Shown here: in pieces, positions 35,672-45,437 of the stretch
Layout: each line of letters starts with the position of its first letter
Numbering within the stretch: the stretch's first letter is position 1
From: Marinilabilia sp.
Lineage (GTDB): Bacteria; Bacteroidota; Bacteroidia; Bacteroidales; Marinilabiliaceae
DNA: 51,477 nucleotides
Assembly: GCF_016278715.1 (NCBI RefSeq)
Contig: NZ_JADQBH010000079.1
Span: 1-51,477, forward strand
Reading direction: 5' to 3'
Made by a program: the position numbers and the translations under genes
The notes under the pieces: model-generated
Seen by the model: only the letters and a program-made list of their open reading frames with translations
The model's database searches: none
Told to the model about the DNA's origin: nothing

Positions 35672-38600
35672 ATGAAAAAGCTTCTTTTTATAATAATACT
35701 TGTTTTGAGTACATTTGATGTAGTTGTTTCTCAATCAATAACTGAAGTTAATGATGAACATTTTTCTTATAGTGTTTATTATGAAAATAATTACTGGTGT
35801 AATGAAAATGGCTTTTCTTCTACTTCGGATTGTGCATTGTATGATGATAATTTACTTGAATTACGTAACCCTAGCATCTTTTATGGAGCCACTCAAGGAG
35901 AAATTTTTCTCTATTTTGAAAAAAAGGAAGATTTTGATTTTGATGATTTAAGCCATATTGACATATTTATTAACCTACCTGAAGGATTTAGGTTTGATGC
36001 TGATATTGTTCCGGATTATGAGAATACTTACTTGAAGTCATCATCTTCGACAATAGGAGATGCGCATCCAATGCATCCTCGCTCATTTGATAGAAAGACA
36101 GGACATCTAGTGTTGGAACCACCTGGATCTGTATATTCTGGAGATGATGGTATTTACACAATACATTTATATGGATTTAAAGAAGACATTTTTCGTAATT
36201 TATTAGAAATTTCAACAGATCCTGATGATTGGGTTTTAAATGTTGATGTGAGTATTCAATATACATTGAAAAACGGAGAGGTTTATGATCATAATAATGT
36301 CCCAAAAGTAAATGAGTCTTTTCAGGTTGTAGCTGATGATTATACACTAGATTGCACTATAGATGGCATTCACTATCGACTTCAACTAATCGGAAACCGT
36401 TCGGCCACAGTTATTGGACTTCCACAAGGAGAAAAGTATTCAGGAAATATTACTGTTCCTGCAAATGTGGACTTTGGAGGTCGAATTTTTGATGTAACGA
36501 AAATTGGAGAGTATGCCTTTTCTAATTGTCCCAATTTATCTGAGGTTGTATTGCCTGAGGGGCTATTAGGATTAGAGAATTATTCTTTTAAATCTGGCAC
36601 CCCTATTTCTTGTGTGTCTCTACCTAATTCGCTGAAATATATTAATGAGGATGTTTTTCGGAATAGCCCTGTCAAATCCTTATTATTAGGACGTTCATTA
36701 GAAAGGATTGGTCGGTTTTCTATTTTTCCAAATTATAGCCCCAATCCCCCTCGGACAGAAGTAATTGTACTTGCTCCAATTCCGCCAGATGCTTCTTTTT
36801 TAGGGTATTCTGGTTCTGTTCCTATTTACGTTCCTGATGATAGTTTTGAGGCTTATCGGATCGATAGCGATTGGCGCTTAACTAATTTAAAAAAGCTATC
36901 AAATTACATTATTCCTGAATCATTATCAAATGATGCTTATGTAGGTGAATTGTTCGAGTATACATTCACCACCAATGCCGAAAGTTGTGTAAATATAAGT
37001 ATTCCAGATTTGCCTGAATGGCTAAAATATTATGAGGACGAAGATGGGCAGCATCGCTTGGCGGGAACAGCACCAAATGCTCCGGAATCCTATTCGTTTG
37101 ATATATTAGCCTGCATGCAGGGAACTTGCTTTTCGTCTCACACTGTGGAGTTTGAAGTTTTAGCTGCCACCGGTTGCACCGGCAACCAACTCATCGATAA
37201 CATTCATTACCAGTTAAACGACGACAACACCGCCACAGTAATAGCTCTGCCCAATGATGAAATGTATAGTGGCCATGTGGTAATACCGCCAACAGTTGTG
37301 TGTGGGGGGCAGGAATACAGGGTAACCGAGGTAGGCGCATATTCCTTTGATGGTTGCACAGACTTATTGTCCGTATCATTTCCTGAAACGCTTTTTGCAA
37401 TAGGTACTAATGCCTTTAGGATTTGTACAAATTTAACAACCTTAACTTTGCCAGAGTCTTTAGAAATCATTGGCGATGAGGCTTTTGTTCATTGTGTTAG
37501 GCTTGGTGGTTCATTATCTATCCCTGATAAAGTAACGACAATTGGTAGCAGGGCTTTTTTTAACTGTCACGGGTTCACGGGTTCATTAACAATAGGTGAC
37601 GAAGTTATAACCATTGGTGATAGTGCTTTTGGAGGTTGTACTGGTTTTAAGGGATCTTTAGTTATTGGTAATTCAGTTACTGCTATTGGCAGTCAGGCTT
37701 TCTCAGGTTGCGGTGGCTTTAGCAACTCATTAACCATCCCTAATTCAGTTGTTACCATTGGTGATTATGCTTTTAACGTATGCGCTAATTTTTCAGGTTC
37801 ATTACTTATCGGTAATTCAGTATCAACTATTGGTGATGGTGCTTTTAGTAATTGTCGAGGCTTAACAGGAGCATTGAATATTCCTGCTTCAGTTACATCT
37901 ATTGGGACAGCTGCTTTTAGGGGGTGCATTGGATTGACTTGTGTTGCTATTCCGTCCTCTGTAGGAAGTTTAGGTGAAAATTCATTTACAAGCATGAGTA
38001 GTTTAAATGAATTGATCTTTTTATCATCAACACCTTCAAGTATTACGGGAACTGGGACATTGACAGAGGAGTCTAAACCCATTTATGTTCCCGATGCCAG
38101 TATGGGTGCCTACCAGACTGCCTGGGGCAGAAATTATAATTTACAGCCTTTTTCTAATATAATAAATGATTTATCTGTAGAGCAATTCGGCATAGGAGAT
38201 GCGTTCAATTATGAATTCGGTTCTGTTGTAAATGGTTGTATGCAGTATAATGTTTCAGGACTTCCATCGTGGCTGCCAGCAGATGAGGCTTCCGGTATCA
38301 TAGAGGGAACCCTTGAAGAACCCGGGGAATATGAGATTACAATTAGTGCCACGCAAGGTGGTCATCAGCTTGTATCCAAGACGATGCAGTTTGAAGTAAT
38401 AGATAACACCGGTTGCACCGGCAACCAGCTCATCGATAACATTCATTACCAGTTAAACGACGACAATACCGCCACAGTAATCGCTTTACCCAATGATGAA
38501 ATGTATAGTGGCCATGTGGTAATACCGCCAACTGTTGATTGTGGGGGGCAGGAATATAGGGTGACCACGATAGGCTCGCAATCTTTTGGCGATTATTTCC

Positions 38601-41600
38601 AATTTAATTCATCTTTATTGTCAGTCGATTTGCCCAATACAATAACTAAAATTGAACAATATGCATTTATAAAATGCAGGGAATTAATTGCCATTACACT
38701 CCCTGAATCGCTTATTCATATTTCTGAAATGGCATTTTACCAATGTTATGAGCTTACCGAAATTACCATTCCCTCTAATGTTGAAATTATTGAGCGTGGT
38801 GCCTTTGATGATTGTTCGAATTTAGAGTATGTGACATTTGATGGGAATAAAATTAAAGATCTTGATAAATGGACTTTTGGACAAACTTCTGTTTCCTGTT
38901 TTGTCCTTCCCAATTCAGTAGAAACAATGGATGGAGGCGCATTAAGATGGAGCCCTATTCAGACAGTTATTTTGGGAGAATCTCTTCAGGATATTTATTA
39001 CTATGGCTTGTTTGATGATTATAATAATATACTGACTGAAATAATATTATTGGCTCCTACTCCGCCATCAGTTTCCGGCTTTGGATTTGCTGAAGATGTT
39101 CCCATATATGTGCCCGATGCCAGCTATGAGGCATATTCGATGGATGATGCATGGGGCCTAAGGGAGATACGTATGCTCTCAGCCTATTTTACCCCCAAAG
39201 CACTACCCGTTGATCCCTATGTAGGCGAATGGTTTGAGTATACATTCACCACCAATGCCGAAAGTTGTGTGAATATAAGTATTCCCGGTAAGCCCGGCTG
39301 GTTATCATACGAAGTCCACCCGTCCGTGAATGAGGATGGGGAACTGGAGCATACCTTGTCAGGAACAGCTCCCGACACCCCGGGCCCCTATTCGTTTGAG
39401 GTGCTTGCCAGCCTGCAGGGGACTCAATTTGCTTCTCATACAGTTGCGTTTGATGTGGTTCCTAATCCTTGCGTTGGTGAGGCACCTGTGGTAACCATTG
39501 TGCGTGAAAATGAAGGCACACTTATTTGTCCCGGAGAAAGCATTCGTCTGGAAGCTTATGAAGAGTCAGGGAATCTGGAGCACTATATTTATGAATGGTA
39601 CGACTCGTCTAATACTTTATTAAAAGAGGGCAGCGAAAATTATCTGGTTGTAGATAATGTAAATAATTCAAAATTGGGTGCTTACAGGGTTCAATTGATC
39701 GATTCCGATACCAATTGTAGTGGGGTTAACTCATACACGTTAAGCTCCTCCCTGTTTTACAATATCCCCAATGTTTATATAGATGACTTGGGACCCACAA
39801 CCTGCCGTAACTCCGCTGATGGTGAAGCCACCATTACTATTGCCGGCCCCGATGCAACGTATGATTATACCTTAAGTCTTAGCGGGCAGGAGGTAGAATC
39901 GGTAACCAATGCAGCGCCAAACGAAGAGATTGGGTTTAACACCCTTGGCGTAGGGACATATCTCCTCAGCGGAACTACCGCCAATGGCTGTGCTTTCAGA
40001 CGCAACTTTACCATACAAAACGGGGGCCCCAGGTTCACGGATGTATGTACACAACTTCTACCCATCGATCTAATACCCGGTGAGCAAGTTTCCTCGGAAG
40101 TCTCTTTCACAGTTAATCGCGGGCGTTATATATCATCCCAATATGATTATAATATTATAATTAACAGTTCCGGGGAAAAAGTCTTTACACAGGATAAGTC
40201 CGAATCCTATGGCACTAATGCAGCAGCCTCATTTACTTATATTCATGGGGAGAATTACACCTTGCTGATATATGAAAACGGTGCGGAATGTGATGAATCA
40301 TCTAAGCTGCTGAAATTTAAGAATTTAAGTCCGCGCTTAACCGCGCCAACAGAAGTGCATCGCTGCTTTGAGGGCCAAAACGTAACTATTAGCGGGCATG
40401 TCAGCCTTAATTTCAATAATTGCACAGACGCGAATCTTAGCCCCACCATTGAGTTGTTGCGCGAAGTAAACGGTGAATTTATTGAGCCGGTGGAAGTGAG
40501 CTATCAATTCGATAATAAGAATAACATTTCTATTTCGAGCAATTCTGAGAACCATCCTGCCGGTCGTTACCTTTTACGATTTGCCATTGATGATACCTAT
40601 TATGGATCTATGCAACAGGAGAAAATCATTGAGGTAATAGAAAACGAGATGATTGATGTAACCGTCGAGGCATTCACGGTTACCTGCCCCGGAGGGAATG
40701 ATGGCCGTTTGGAAGCCAGGGTAAGCGGTGGAGTACCCCCGTATAGGTATTATTGGTACGATGATGGCGGAGAGCTTGCCTCCACATCTTCGGTGGCTAC
40801 CATGCTCTTGCCAGGGGATTATACCCTTAAATTAACCGACAGCCGCGATTGTGATATGGAAGAAGCCTTTGGCCCTTATACAGTAAACGATAAAGAACCC
40901 TGGGGCGACATCTCGGTTACTCTTCCTGATAGTTATAGCGATAATTGTTTCGTTGAAGCAGAAATTACTGGTGTTGAAGAAGGCATGACCTATACATTTG
41001 AATGGATACGAAGAAGCCCTTTAAAATTGGTTCAATTCGCGGACAACCTGTTATTCCAGGAGGAAAATTACACCTTGTTGTCAAAACGGGTCTGGACAGA
41101 TAAAGTAAAAGTTCCGGCAGGTAGTAACAGCGCTGTTTCAATATCTGACGATTATTACGTTGAGCCCGGGCATGAATATTACCTTATCATACGTGATGAG
41201 AACGGCTGTAAGGTCAACTCATTGGATCAGGACACACCTCTGTTTTTCGATCATACCCCCGGCACCCCGTTTATGCTGGAACCTATTGAGGTAGAAAGAG
41301 AATACAACCTGGTATTTGCCTGGAAAACCCGCGTGCAGGAAGCAGAGGAAGAGCTGCCCCCTGCAATTGGGCAAACTACAGGACCCTCCATCGCCGCCTC
41401 ATCGATGGCTCAGGATATGAAGGAGCAGGCACTGAAGTGTGCTGCCATAGCAGGCAAAGCCGCTGAGGCCACCTTTGAAGAGATCTGTCTTTCTACTGAG
41501 ATGTTGAGTGATCAAATGACGTTGGAATACGAAAATGGCAGTTACCACTATACCTTATATTATTTCGATCGTGCCGGGAATCTCATTAAAACAGTTCCTC

Positions 41601-44600
41601 CCGAGGGTGTGAATTTATATACCGAAGGTGACAGCTGGGCAGGACACTCGATGGCAACCGAGTACCGTTACAACTCCCTGGGGCAACTCATTTGGCAAAA
41701 CACCCCTGATGGCGGTCAAACACGATTCCTATACAATAATGCCGGGCAGTTAAGGTTTTCACAAAACGCTCAGCAGGCCATCGACAACACCTTCTCGTAC
41801 ACCAAGTACGACGAATTAGGACGCGTGCGTGAAACGGGGCAGGGAGACTTTGATCACACGGATATTCCGTATGGAAGTTGGATAGCCCTGATTAACGATG
41901 CCGACAATATTTTTGAAGCCGACATGGTAGCCTCCCTTGATGAGCGGTTTCCGCAGGCAACCATTGATGAGGCAGCACTCGGGCAGAAAACTGTTACCTG
42001 GTATGGTCAGAAAAGTGACATTTTTAATCAGGGACACCAACAGCGATATTTGCTTAACCGGGTAAGTCATACAGCCCATACCAATAGTAATGGCGAAACC
42101 ATTACCACCTATTTCAGCTACGATCCGCATGGAAATGTGGAATGGATGGTACAAGATCTGCCTTTGCTTGGCAAAAGTATTATTGAATATGAGTATGACC
42201 TCATAAGCGGGAATGTGACACAAGTGGCATTTAATAAGGGGCGCCCCGACCAGTTTTTCCATCGCTATTTCTACGATGCAGACAACAGAATCACGGATGC
42301 TGAAACATCGGTGGATGGAGTTGTATGGGAAAGTGATGCCAGGTATAGCTATTACAAACACGGCCCGTTAAAAAGAATGGAACTGGGTGAAGATAACGTG
42401 CAGGGGCTTGACTATGTATATACCATACAGGGATGGCTAAAGGCCATCAATCATCCGTCACTGTCGCCATTTGTTGATATAGGTGGTGATGGCACTAATA
42501 GCACAGCAGGAAACGATGCATTTGGAATGATCCTTTCCTACTATGAGGGTGATTTTAAAAATGAACATTCAACTTTCGACCCGGAATCGCCCACCTATAG
42601 TGCAATTAATCCATCGGAAAAAAGGGATTTGTACAATGGTAACATTGCTGCATGGACACATTCCACAGCACAATCCCATCCATCCGGAGGTCTGTATAAA
42701 GGGGATGTAATGGGACAGCAATTTGTTTACGATAAATTAAACCGGATAAAAGAAAGCCGGTTTAACACTCTGATTACCGGGATCTGGCTGGCCGAAGATA
42801 ATTTCAGCAGCAGTTATGAGTATGATGCCAATGGAAATATCACGCACCTGCACAGGACGGCCAACCAGGGCATTGCCTCCATGGATGACCTCGTATATCA
42901 TTACCAGGACGGAAACAACAAACTCGACCATGTGAGGGATGTTGTACAAGATGGTTTGTTCCAGGACGATATAGATGACCAGCAACCTGGCAACTATGAA
43001 TATGATGCCATTGGAAATCTTATCACTGATGAGGCAGAGAACATCGATTCTATTGAATGGACGGTGCAGGGAAAAGTGGCATCCATTTCGAAAAGCGACA
43101 ACACCAACATCGCTTTCACCTATGATGCCCAGGGTAACCGAACATCCAAAACAGTAACCCTCCCCGGCGGCCTCGTCACCACCACCTATTACGTTCGCGA
43201 TGCGCAAGGCAACGTCATGAGCGTGTACAAGGGAATGCAGGAATCGGCTACCGGTGGAGCCACAGGTCACGATCACGTCATCACCCTTTCGGAGCAGCCC
43301 ATATATGGCAGCAGCAGAATAGGAATGCGACTGGGCAATGGTTTAGAAGTTAAGCGAATTAATTTCCCCCTCACCGGCGACCCGGAAGTAATTCGTGATG
43401 GTGACTATACTCTACTGGGAAATCTTATGAGTGCAACCATCAGCAACCAGGGGGCCTTTGTAACCGGCGCCAAAGCCTTACCGGGCATTTCGGCCTCACT
43501 GAAAGCACTTACAGCAGACACTTGGTCCCTTTCCCTTTTCACGGACAATGCCAACACCTATGGCAATTTGGAATACCAACTTCTGCAAGGCGACACCAAC
43601 CCGGTATGGGAAGGCGAAGCCGCCCCAACCGGCACCTGGTCGCACACCCTCACAGCCGGCGCAGAAACTTCCGATTATCAATTGTCCATACGACAAAAAT
43701 CCTCTATATTTGATCAACCCATTGCCCGCCACATCCATGGCAAGCAATACGAGCTTACCGACCACCTCGGAAACGTCCGGGCAGTGGTAAGCGCAGGATT
43801 GGAATACAACCCGGTAGGTAAGCATATCAACCCCCGTGTGATTGCCACCAATACCTACTACCCGTTTGGGATGCTTATTAGCAGTCTGTCGGGGAATAGT
43901 GAGGGGTATCGTTATGGGTTTAATGGCAAAGAAAAGGATGACCAGGGCGAATGGGGCATGACCGCCTATGATTATGGTTTTAGGATTTATAATCCGGGGT
44001 TGGGGCGGTTTTTGAGTGTTGATCCGCTGACTAAAGATTACCCTAGTTGGTCACCTTATCCGTTCGCAATGAATAGGGTTATAGATGGAATCGATTTAGA
44101 TGGTTTAGAATTTGTGCAAAGGAGTTGTCTGAGGTTTGAATATGAACCAAAATTGGATATTCCGATTAAGGTGTCATTTAATATGAAAAATTTGCATGAG
44201 GAATATACCTCATTGTCTTTATCAATTCTTTTTTCCGGGCAAGAGATGAATTCAATTTCACCAAAAGCAATAGAGACAAAAACATTGAAAGACTGGGATA
44301 TAAAATATCCTGCAAAAGGATATAAAGTAGAAAATGGAACACGCATTCCAACTTCTAATACTAAGTTTATAAGTTATAAATCAAATCGTTCGGCTCCAGC
44401 GCCTAAAATGTCATGGGAAATGGATAAAGGATTAGGCGGAGGAATGGGGGCTTTTGCACTGATAATTGGGGAAGCTCAAAAAAATATGAAATATAATGCA
44501 ATACAAGAGGCTAAATTGTTAGATGCTAGAGAGTGGTCTGATGTTGAAAATACAGTTCAACTGCTGTTCAATGCAATGGAAATAGGGTTGATAGATGAGG

Positions 44601-44794
44601 TCTTCCTGATGTCAAAAGAAGGTGTTTCACTTTTTAATAGTGTTTTGTCACATGAAGAGAAGCGGTATAATCTCGAAAATGATAAGGTGTTTTATTATAC
44701 ACAGTTTTTATTTAAAAATAGAGATGCCATTATGAGAAAGGATAAAGATGCCATTGAGGGTAGTCATCCCAGTACAAGAATTAAAGATTTATAA
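35672..44794 (+). CDS. Giant BspA-LRR/Ig/SprB protein fused to YD repeats, RHS core and C-terminal toxin-like tip
   Basis: Secreted protein of 3040 residues. Order: signal peptide (1-21); a unique domain; three tandem modules of BspA/TpLRR (LRR_5) repeats each followed by a putative Ig domain (nt about 36350-37165, 37170-38400, 38410-39470); an Ig/PKD-like domain; a SprB repeat (FTVTCPGGNDGRLEARVSGG, nt about 40670-40890); about nine YD repeats from nt 41540 (for example YNSLGQLIWQNTPDGG and YEYDANGNITHL); and the RHS core NGKEKDDQGEWGMTAYDYGF to FLSVDPLTKDYPSWSPYPFA. The last 228 residues after DLDGLE form a tip of unknown type. ATG 35672 is chosen over GTG 35669. No T9SS sorting domain is visible. 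The tip is clearly more AT-rich than the core. Confidence 0.85.
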   Translation: MKKLLFIIILVLSTFDVVVSQSITEVNDEHFSYSVYYENNYWCNENGFSSTSDCALYDDNLLELRNPSIFYGATQGEIFLYFEKKEDFDFDDLSHIDIFINLPEGFRFDADIVPDYENTYLKSSSSTIGDAHPMHPRSFDRKTGHLVLEPPGSVYSGDDGIYTIHLYGFKEDIFRNLLEISTDPDDWVLNVDVSIQYTLKNGEVYDHNNVPKVNESFQVVADDYTLDCTIDGIHYRLQLIGNRSATVIGLPQGEKYSGNITVPANVDFGGRIFDVTKIGEYAFSNCPNLSEVVLPEGLLGLENYSFKSGTPISCVSLPNSLKYINEDVFRNSPVKSLLLGRSLERIGRFSIFPNYSPNPPRTEVIVLAPIPPDASFLGYSGSVPIYVPDDSFEAYRIDSDWRLTNLKKLSNYIIPESLSNDAYVGELFEYTFTTNAESCVNISIPDLPEWLKYYEDEDGQHRLAGTAPNAPESYSFDILACMQGTCFSSHTVEFEVLAATGCTGNQLIDNIHYQLNDDNTATVIALPNDEMYSGHVVIPPTVVCGGQEYRVTEVGAYSFDGCTDLLSVSFPETLFAIGTNAFRICTNLTTLTLPESLEIIGDEAFVHCVRLGGSLSIPDKVTTIGSRAFFNCHGFTGSLTIGDEVITIGDSAFGGCTGFKGSLVIGNSVTAIGSQAFSGCGGFSNSLTIPNSVVTIGDYAFNVCANFSGSLLIGNSVSTIGDGAFSNCRGLTGALNIPASVTSIGTAAFRGCIGLTCVAIPSSVGSLGENSFTSMSSLNELIFLSSTPSSITGTGTLTEESKPIYVPDASMGAYQTAWGRNYNLQPFSNIINDLSVEQFGIGDAFNYEFGSVVNGCMQYNVSGLPSWLPADEASGIIEGTLEEPGEYEITISATQGGHQLVSKTMQFEVIDNTGCTGNQLIDNIHYQLNDDNTATVIALPNDEMYSGHVVIPPTVDCGGQEYRVTTIGSQSFGDYFQFNSSLLSVDLPNTITKIEQYAFIKCRELIAITLPESLIHISEMAFYQCYELTEITIPSNVEIIERGAFDDCSNLEYVTFDGNKIKDLDKWTFGQTSVSCFVLPNSVETMDGGALRWSPIQTVILGESLQDIYYYGLFDDYNNILTEIILLAPTPPSVSGFGFAEDVPIYVPDASYEAYSMDDAWGLREIRMLSAYFTPKALPVDPYVGEWFEYTFTTNAESCVNISIPGKPGWLSYEVHPSVNEDGELEHTLSGTAPDTPGPYSFEVLASLQGTQFASHTVAFDVVPNPCVGEAPVVTIVRENEGTLICPGESIRLEAYEESGNLEHYIYEWYDSSNTLLKEGSENYLVVDNVNNSKLGAYRVQLIDSDTNCSGVNSYTLSSSLFYNIPNVYIDDLGPTTCRNSADGEATITIAGPDATYDYTLSLSGQEVESVTNAAPNEEIGFNTLGVGTYLLSGTTANGCAFRRNFTIQNGGPRFTDVCTQLLPIDLIPGEQVSSEVSFTVNRGRYISSQYDYNIIINSSGEKVFTQDKSESYGTNAAASFTYIHGENYTLLIYENGAECDESSKLLKFKNLSPRLTAPTEVHRCFEGQNVTISGHVSLNFNNCTDANLSPTIELLREVNGEFIEPVEVSYQFDNKNNISISSNSENHPAGRYLLRFAIDDTYYGSMQQEKIIEVIENEMIDVTVEAFTVTCPGGNDGRLEARVSGGVPPYRYYWYDDGGELASTSSVATMLLPGDYTLKLTDSRDCDMEEAFGPYTVNDKEPWGDISVTLPDSYSDNCFVEAEITGVEEGMTYTFEWIRRSPLKLVQFADNLLFQEENYTLLSKRVWTDKVKVPAGSNSAVSISDDYYVEPGHEYYLIIRDENGCKVNSLDQDTPLFFDHTPGTPFMLEPIEVEREYNLVFAWKTRVQEAEEELPPAIGQTTGPSIAASSMAQDMKEQALKCAAIAGKAAEATFEEICLSTEMLSDQMTLEYENGSYHYTLYYFDRAGNLIKTVPPEGVNLYTEGDSWAGHSMATEYRYNSLGQLIWQNTPDGGQTRFLYNNAGQLRFSQNAQQAIDNTFSYTKYDELGRVRETGQGDFDHTDIPYGSWIALINDADNIFEADMVASLDERFPQATIDEAALGQKTVTWYGQKSDIFNQGHQQRYLLNRVSHTAHTNSNGETITTYFSYDPHGNVEWMVQDLPLLGKSIIEYEYDLISGNVTQVAFNKGRPDQFFHRYFYDADNRITDAETSVDGVVWESDARYSYYKHGPLKRMELGEDNVQGLDYVYTIQGWLKAINHPSLSPFVDIGGDGTNSTAGNDAFGMILSYYEGDFKNEHSTFDPESPTYSAINPSEKRDLYNGNIAAWTHSTAQSHPSGGLYKGDVMGQQFVYDKLNRIKESRFNTLITGIWLAEDNFSSSYEYDANGNITHLHRTANQGIASMDDLVYHYQDGNNKLDHVRDVVQDGLFQDDIDDQQPGNYEYDAIGNLITDEAENIDSIEWTVQGKVASISKSDNTNIAFTYDAQGNRTSKTVTLPGGLVTTTYYVRDAQGNVMSVYKGMQESATGGATGHDHVITLSEQPIYGSSRIGMRLGNGLEVKRINFPLTGDPEVIRDGDYTLLGNLMSATISNQGAFVTGAKALPGISASLKALTADTWSLSLFTDNANTYGNLEYQLLQGDTNPVWEGEAAPTGTWSHTLTAGAETSDYQLSIRQKSSIFDQPIARHIHGKQYELTDHLGNVRAVVSAGLEYNPVGKHINPRVIATNTYYPFGMLISSLSGNSEGYRYGFNGKEKDDQGEWGMTAYDYGFRIYNPGLGRFLSVDPLTKDYPSWSPYPFAMNRVIDGIDLDGLEFVQRSCLRFEYEPKLDIPIKVSFNMKNLHEEYTSLSLSILFSGQEMNSISPKAIETKTLKDWDIKYPAKGYKVENGTRIPTSNTKFISYKSNRSAPAPKMSWEMDKGLGGGMGAFALIIGEAQKNMKYNAIQEAKLLDAREWSDVENTVQLLFNAMEIGLIDEVFLMSKEGVSLFNSVLSHEEKRYNLENDKVFYYTQFLFKNRDAIMRKDKDAIEGSHPSTRIKDL
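36938..37005 (+). repeat. Direct repeat B, copy 1 (Ig domain start)
   Basis: Encodes the start of the first putative Ig domain (YVGELFEYTFTTNAESCVNI). It is nearly identical in DNA to 39218-39285, 2280 bases downstream. Confidence 0.8.
37168..37337 (+). repeat. Direct repeat A, copy 1 (LRR module start)
   Basis: A 170-base stretch that encodes the entry of the second LRR module (TGCTGNQLIDNIHYQLNDDN). It is almost identical to 38407-38576, with only a few substitutions, so recombination could delete or add one LRR-Ig module (1239 bases, in frame). Confidence 0.85.
38407..38576 (+). repeat. Direct repeat A, copy 2 (LRR module start)
   Basis: Second copy of the 170-base repeat, at the start of the third LRR module. 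It is 1239 bases (413 codons) from copy 1, so unequal exchange would keep the reading frame. Confidence 0.85.
39218..39285 (+). repeat. Direct repeat B, copy 2 (Ig domain start)
   Basis: Second copy of repeat B in the third Ig domain (YVGEWFEYTFTTNAESCVNI). The distance to copy 1 (2280 bases, 760 codons) also keeps the frame. Confidence 0.8.
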
Positions 44795-44795
44795 T

Positions 44796-45437
44796 ATGAG
44801 AAAGCTAGTTTTGTTTTTGTTTGTAATTTTTCCTACTGCGATGTTTAGCCAGGAGGGTGGTGAGGATTTAAACTTATTTGATGAGAATTTAAAAGAAATT
44901 CCGGAAAGTGTATATCAAAAAAAAGATATTCAATTATTGGAGTTGTCTTTTAATGATTTAACTGAGATTCCTGATGAGATTGCAGAATTGTCATCTTTAA
45001 GGAATTTGAATGCTTCATACAATAAGATAAATAGATTAAGTCCTAAAATTGGTGAATTGAAGAATCTTGAGGGCTTAGAATTATGTAAAAATGAATTAAA
45101 AAACATTCCACTTGAATTAAGAAAACTAAAGAATTTGAAAGCAGTTGTCTTATGTAGTAATAAGTTAACGAAAGTTCCAGCGTTTATTGGTTATCTGTGT
45201 GAAATAGAGTATGTCTATTTACAAAACAATGAAATTAGAGAGTTTAATATAGATCTTTCAAAGCATAAAAGATTGTGGCATTTAGATATAAGTGGGAACG
45301 AATTGGACGAGTTTCCAATGACAATTTTGAATGCTTCAAGATTGGCATATCTGATTGTGGATGCAAATATTGTAAATGACAATATCCGTCAATTGGTTAA
45401 AGAAAAATTGCCTAATTGTGATTTGATTGAAAAATAA
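44796..45437 (+). CDS. Secreted leucine-rich-repeat protein, candidate immunity protein
   Basis: Protein of 213 residues. A signal peptide (about residues 1-18, ending AMFSQ) precedes about six LRRs of the 23-residue type (LLELSFNDLTEIPDEIAEL, NLEGLELCKNELKNIPLEL, LKAVVLCSNKLTKVPAFIG) and a short C-terminal cap. It begins one base after the stop of the RHS gene and shares the AT-rich composition of the toxin tip, not that of the RHS core. In polymorphic toxin systems the gene just after the tip normally encodes the immunity protein, which makes this the best candidate; the signal peptide would place it in the periplasm. ATG 44796 is chosen since the longer frame from 44748 lies inside the previous gene and spoils the signal peptide. 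Function is unproven. Confidence 0.7.
   Translation: MRKLVLFLFVIFPTAMFSQEGGEDLNLFDENLKEIPESVYQKKDIQLLELSFNDLTEIPDEIAELSSLRNLNASYNKINRLSPKIGELKNLEGLELCKNELKNIPLELRKLKNLKAVVLCSNKLTKVPAFIGYLCEIEYVYLQNNEIREFNIDLSKHKRLWHLDISGNELDEFPMTILNASRLAYLIVDANIVNDNIRQLVKEKLPNCDLIEK

Noticed and set aside
36350-39470. CRISPR-like regular repeat array
   Set aside because: The periodic sequence is coding and explained by LRR_5 repeats; spacers are not unique and repeats are imperfect.
35672-44794. T9SS C-terminal sorting domain on the RHS or adhesin proteins
   Set aside because: Searched by eye for the usual type A/B endings; the protein ends with the unknown tip (final residues SHPSTRIKDL), not a sorting domain.
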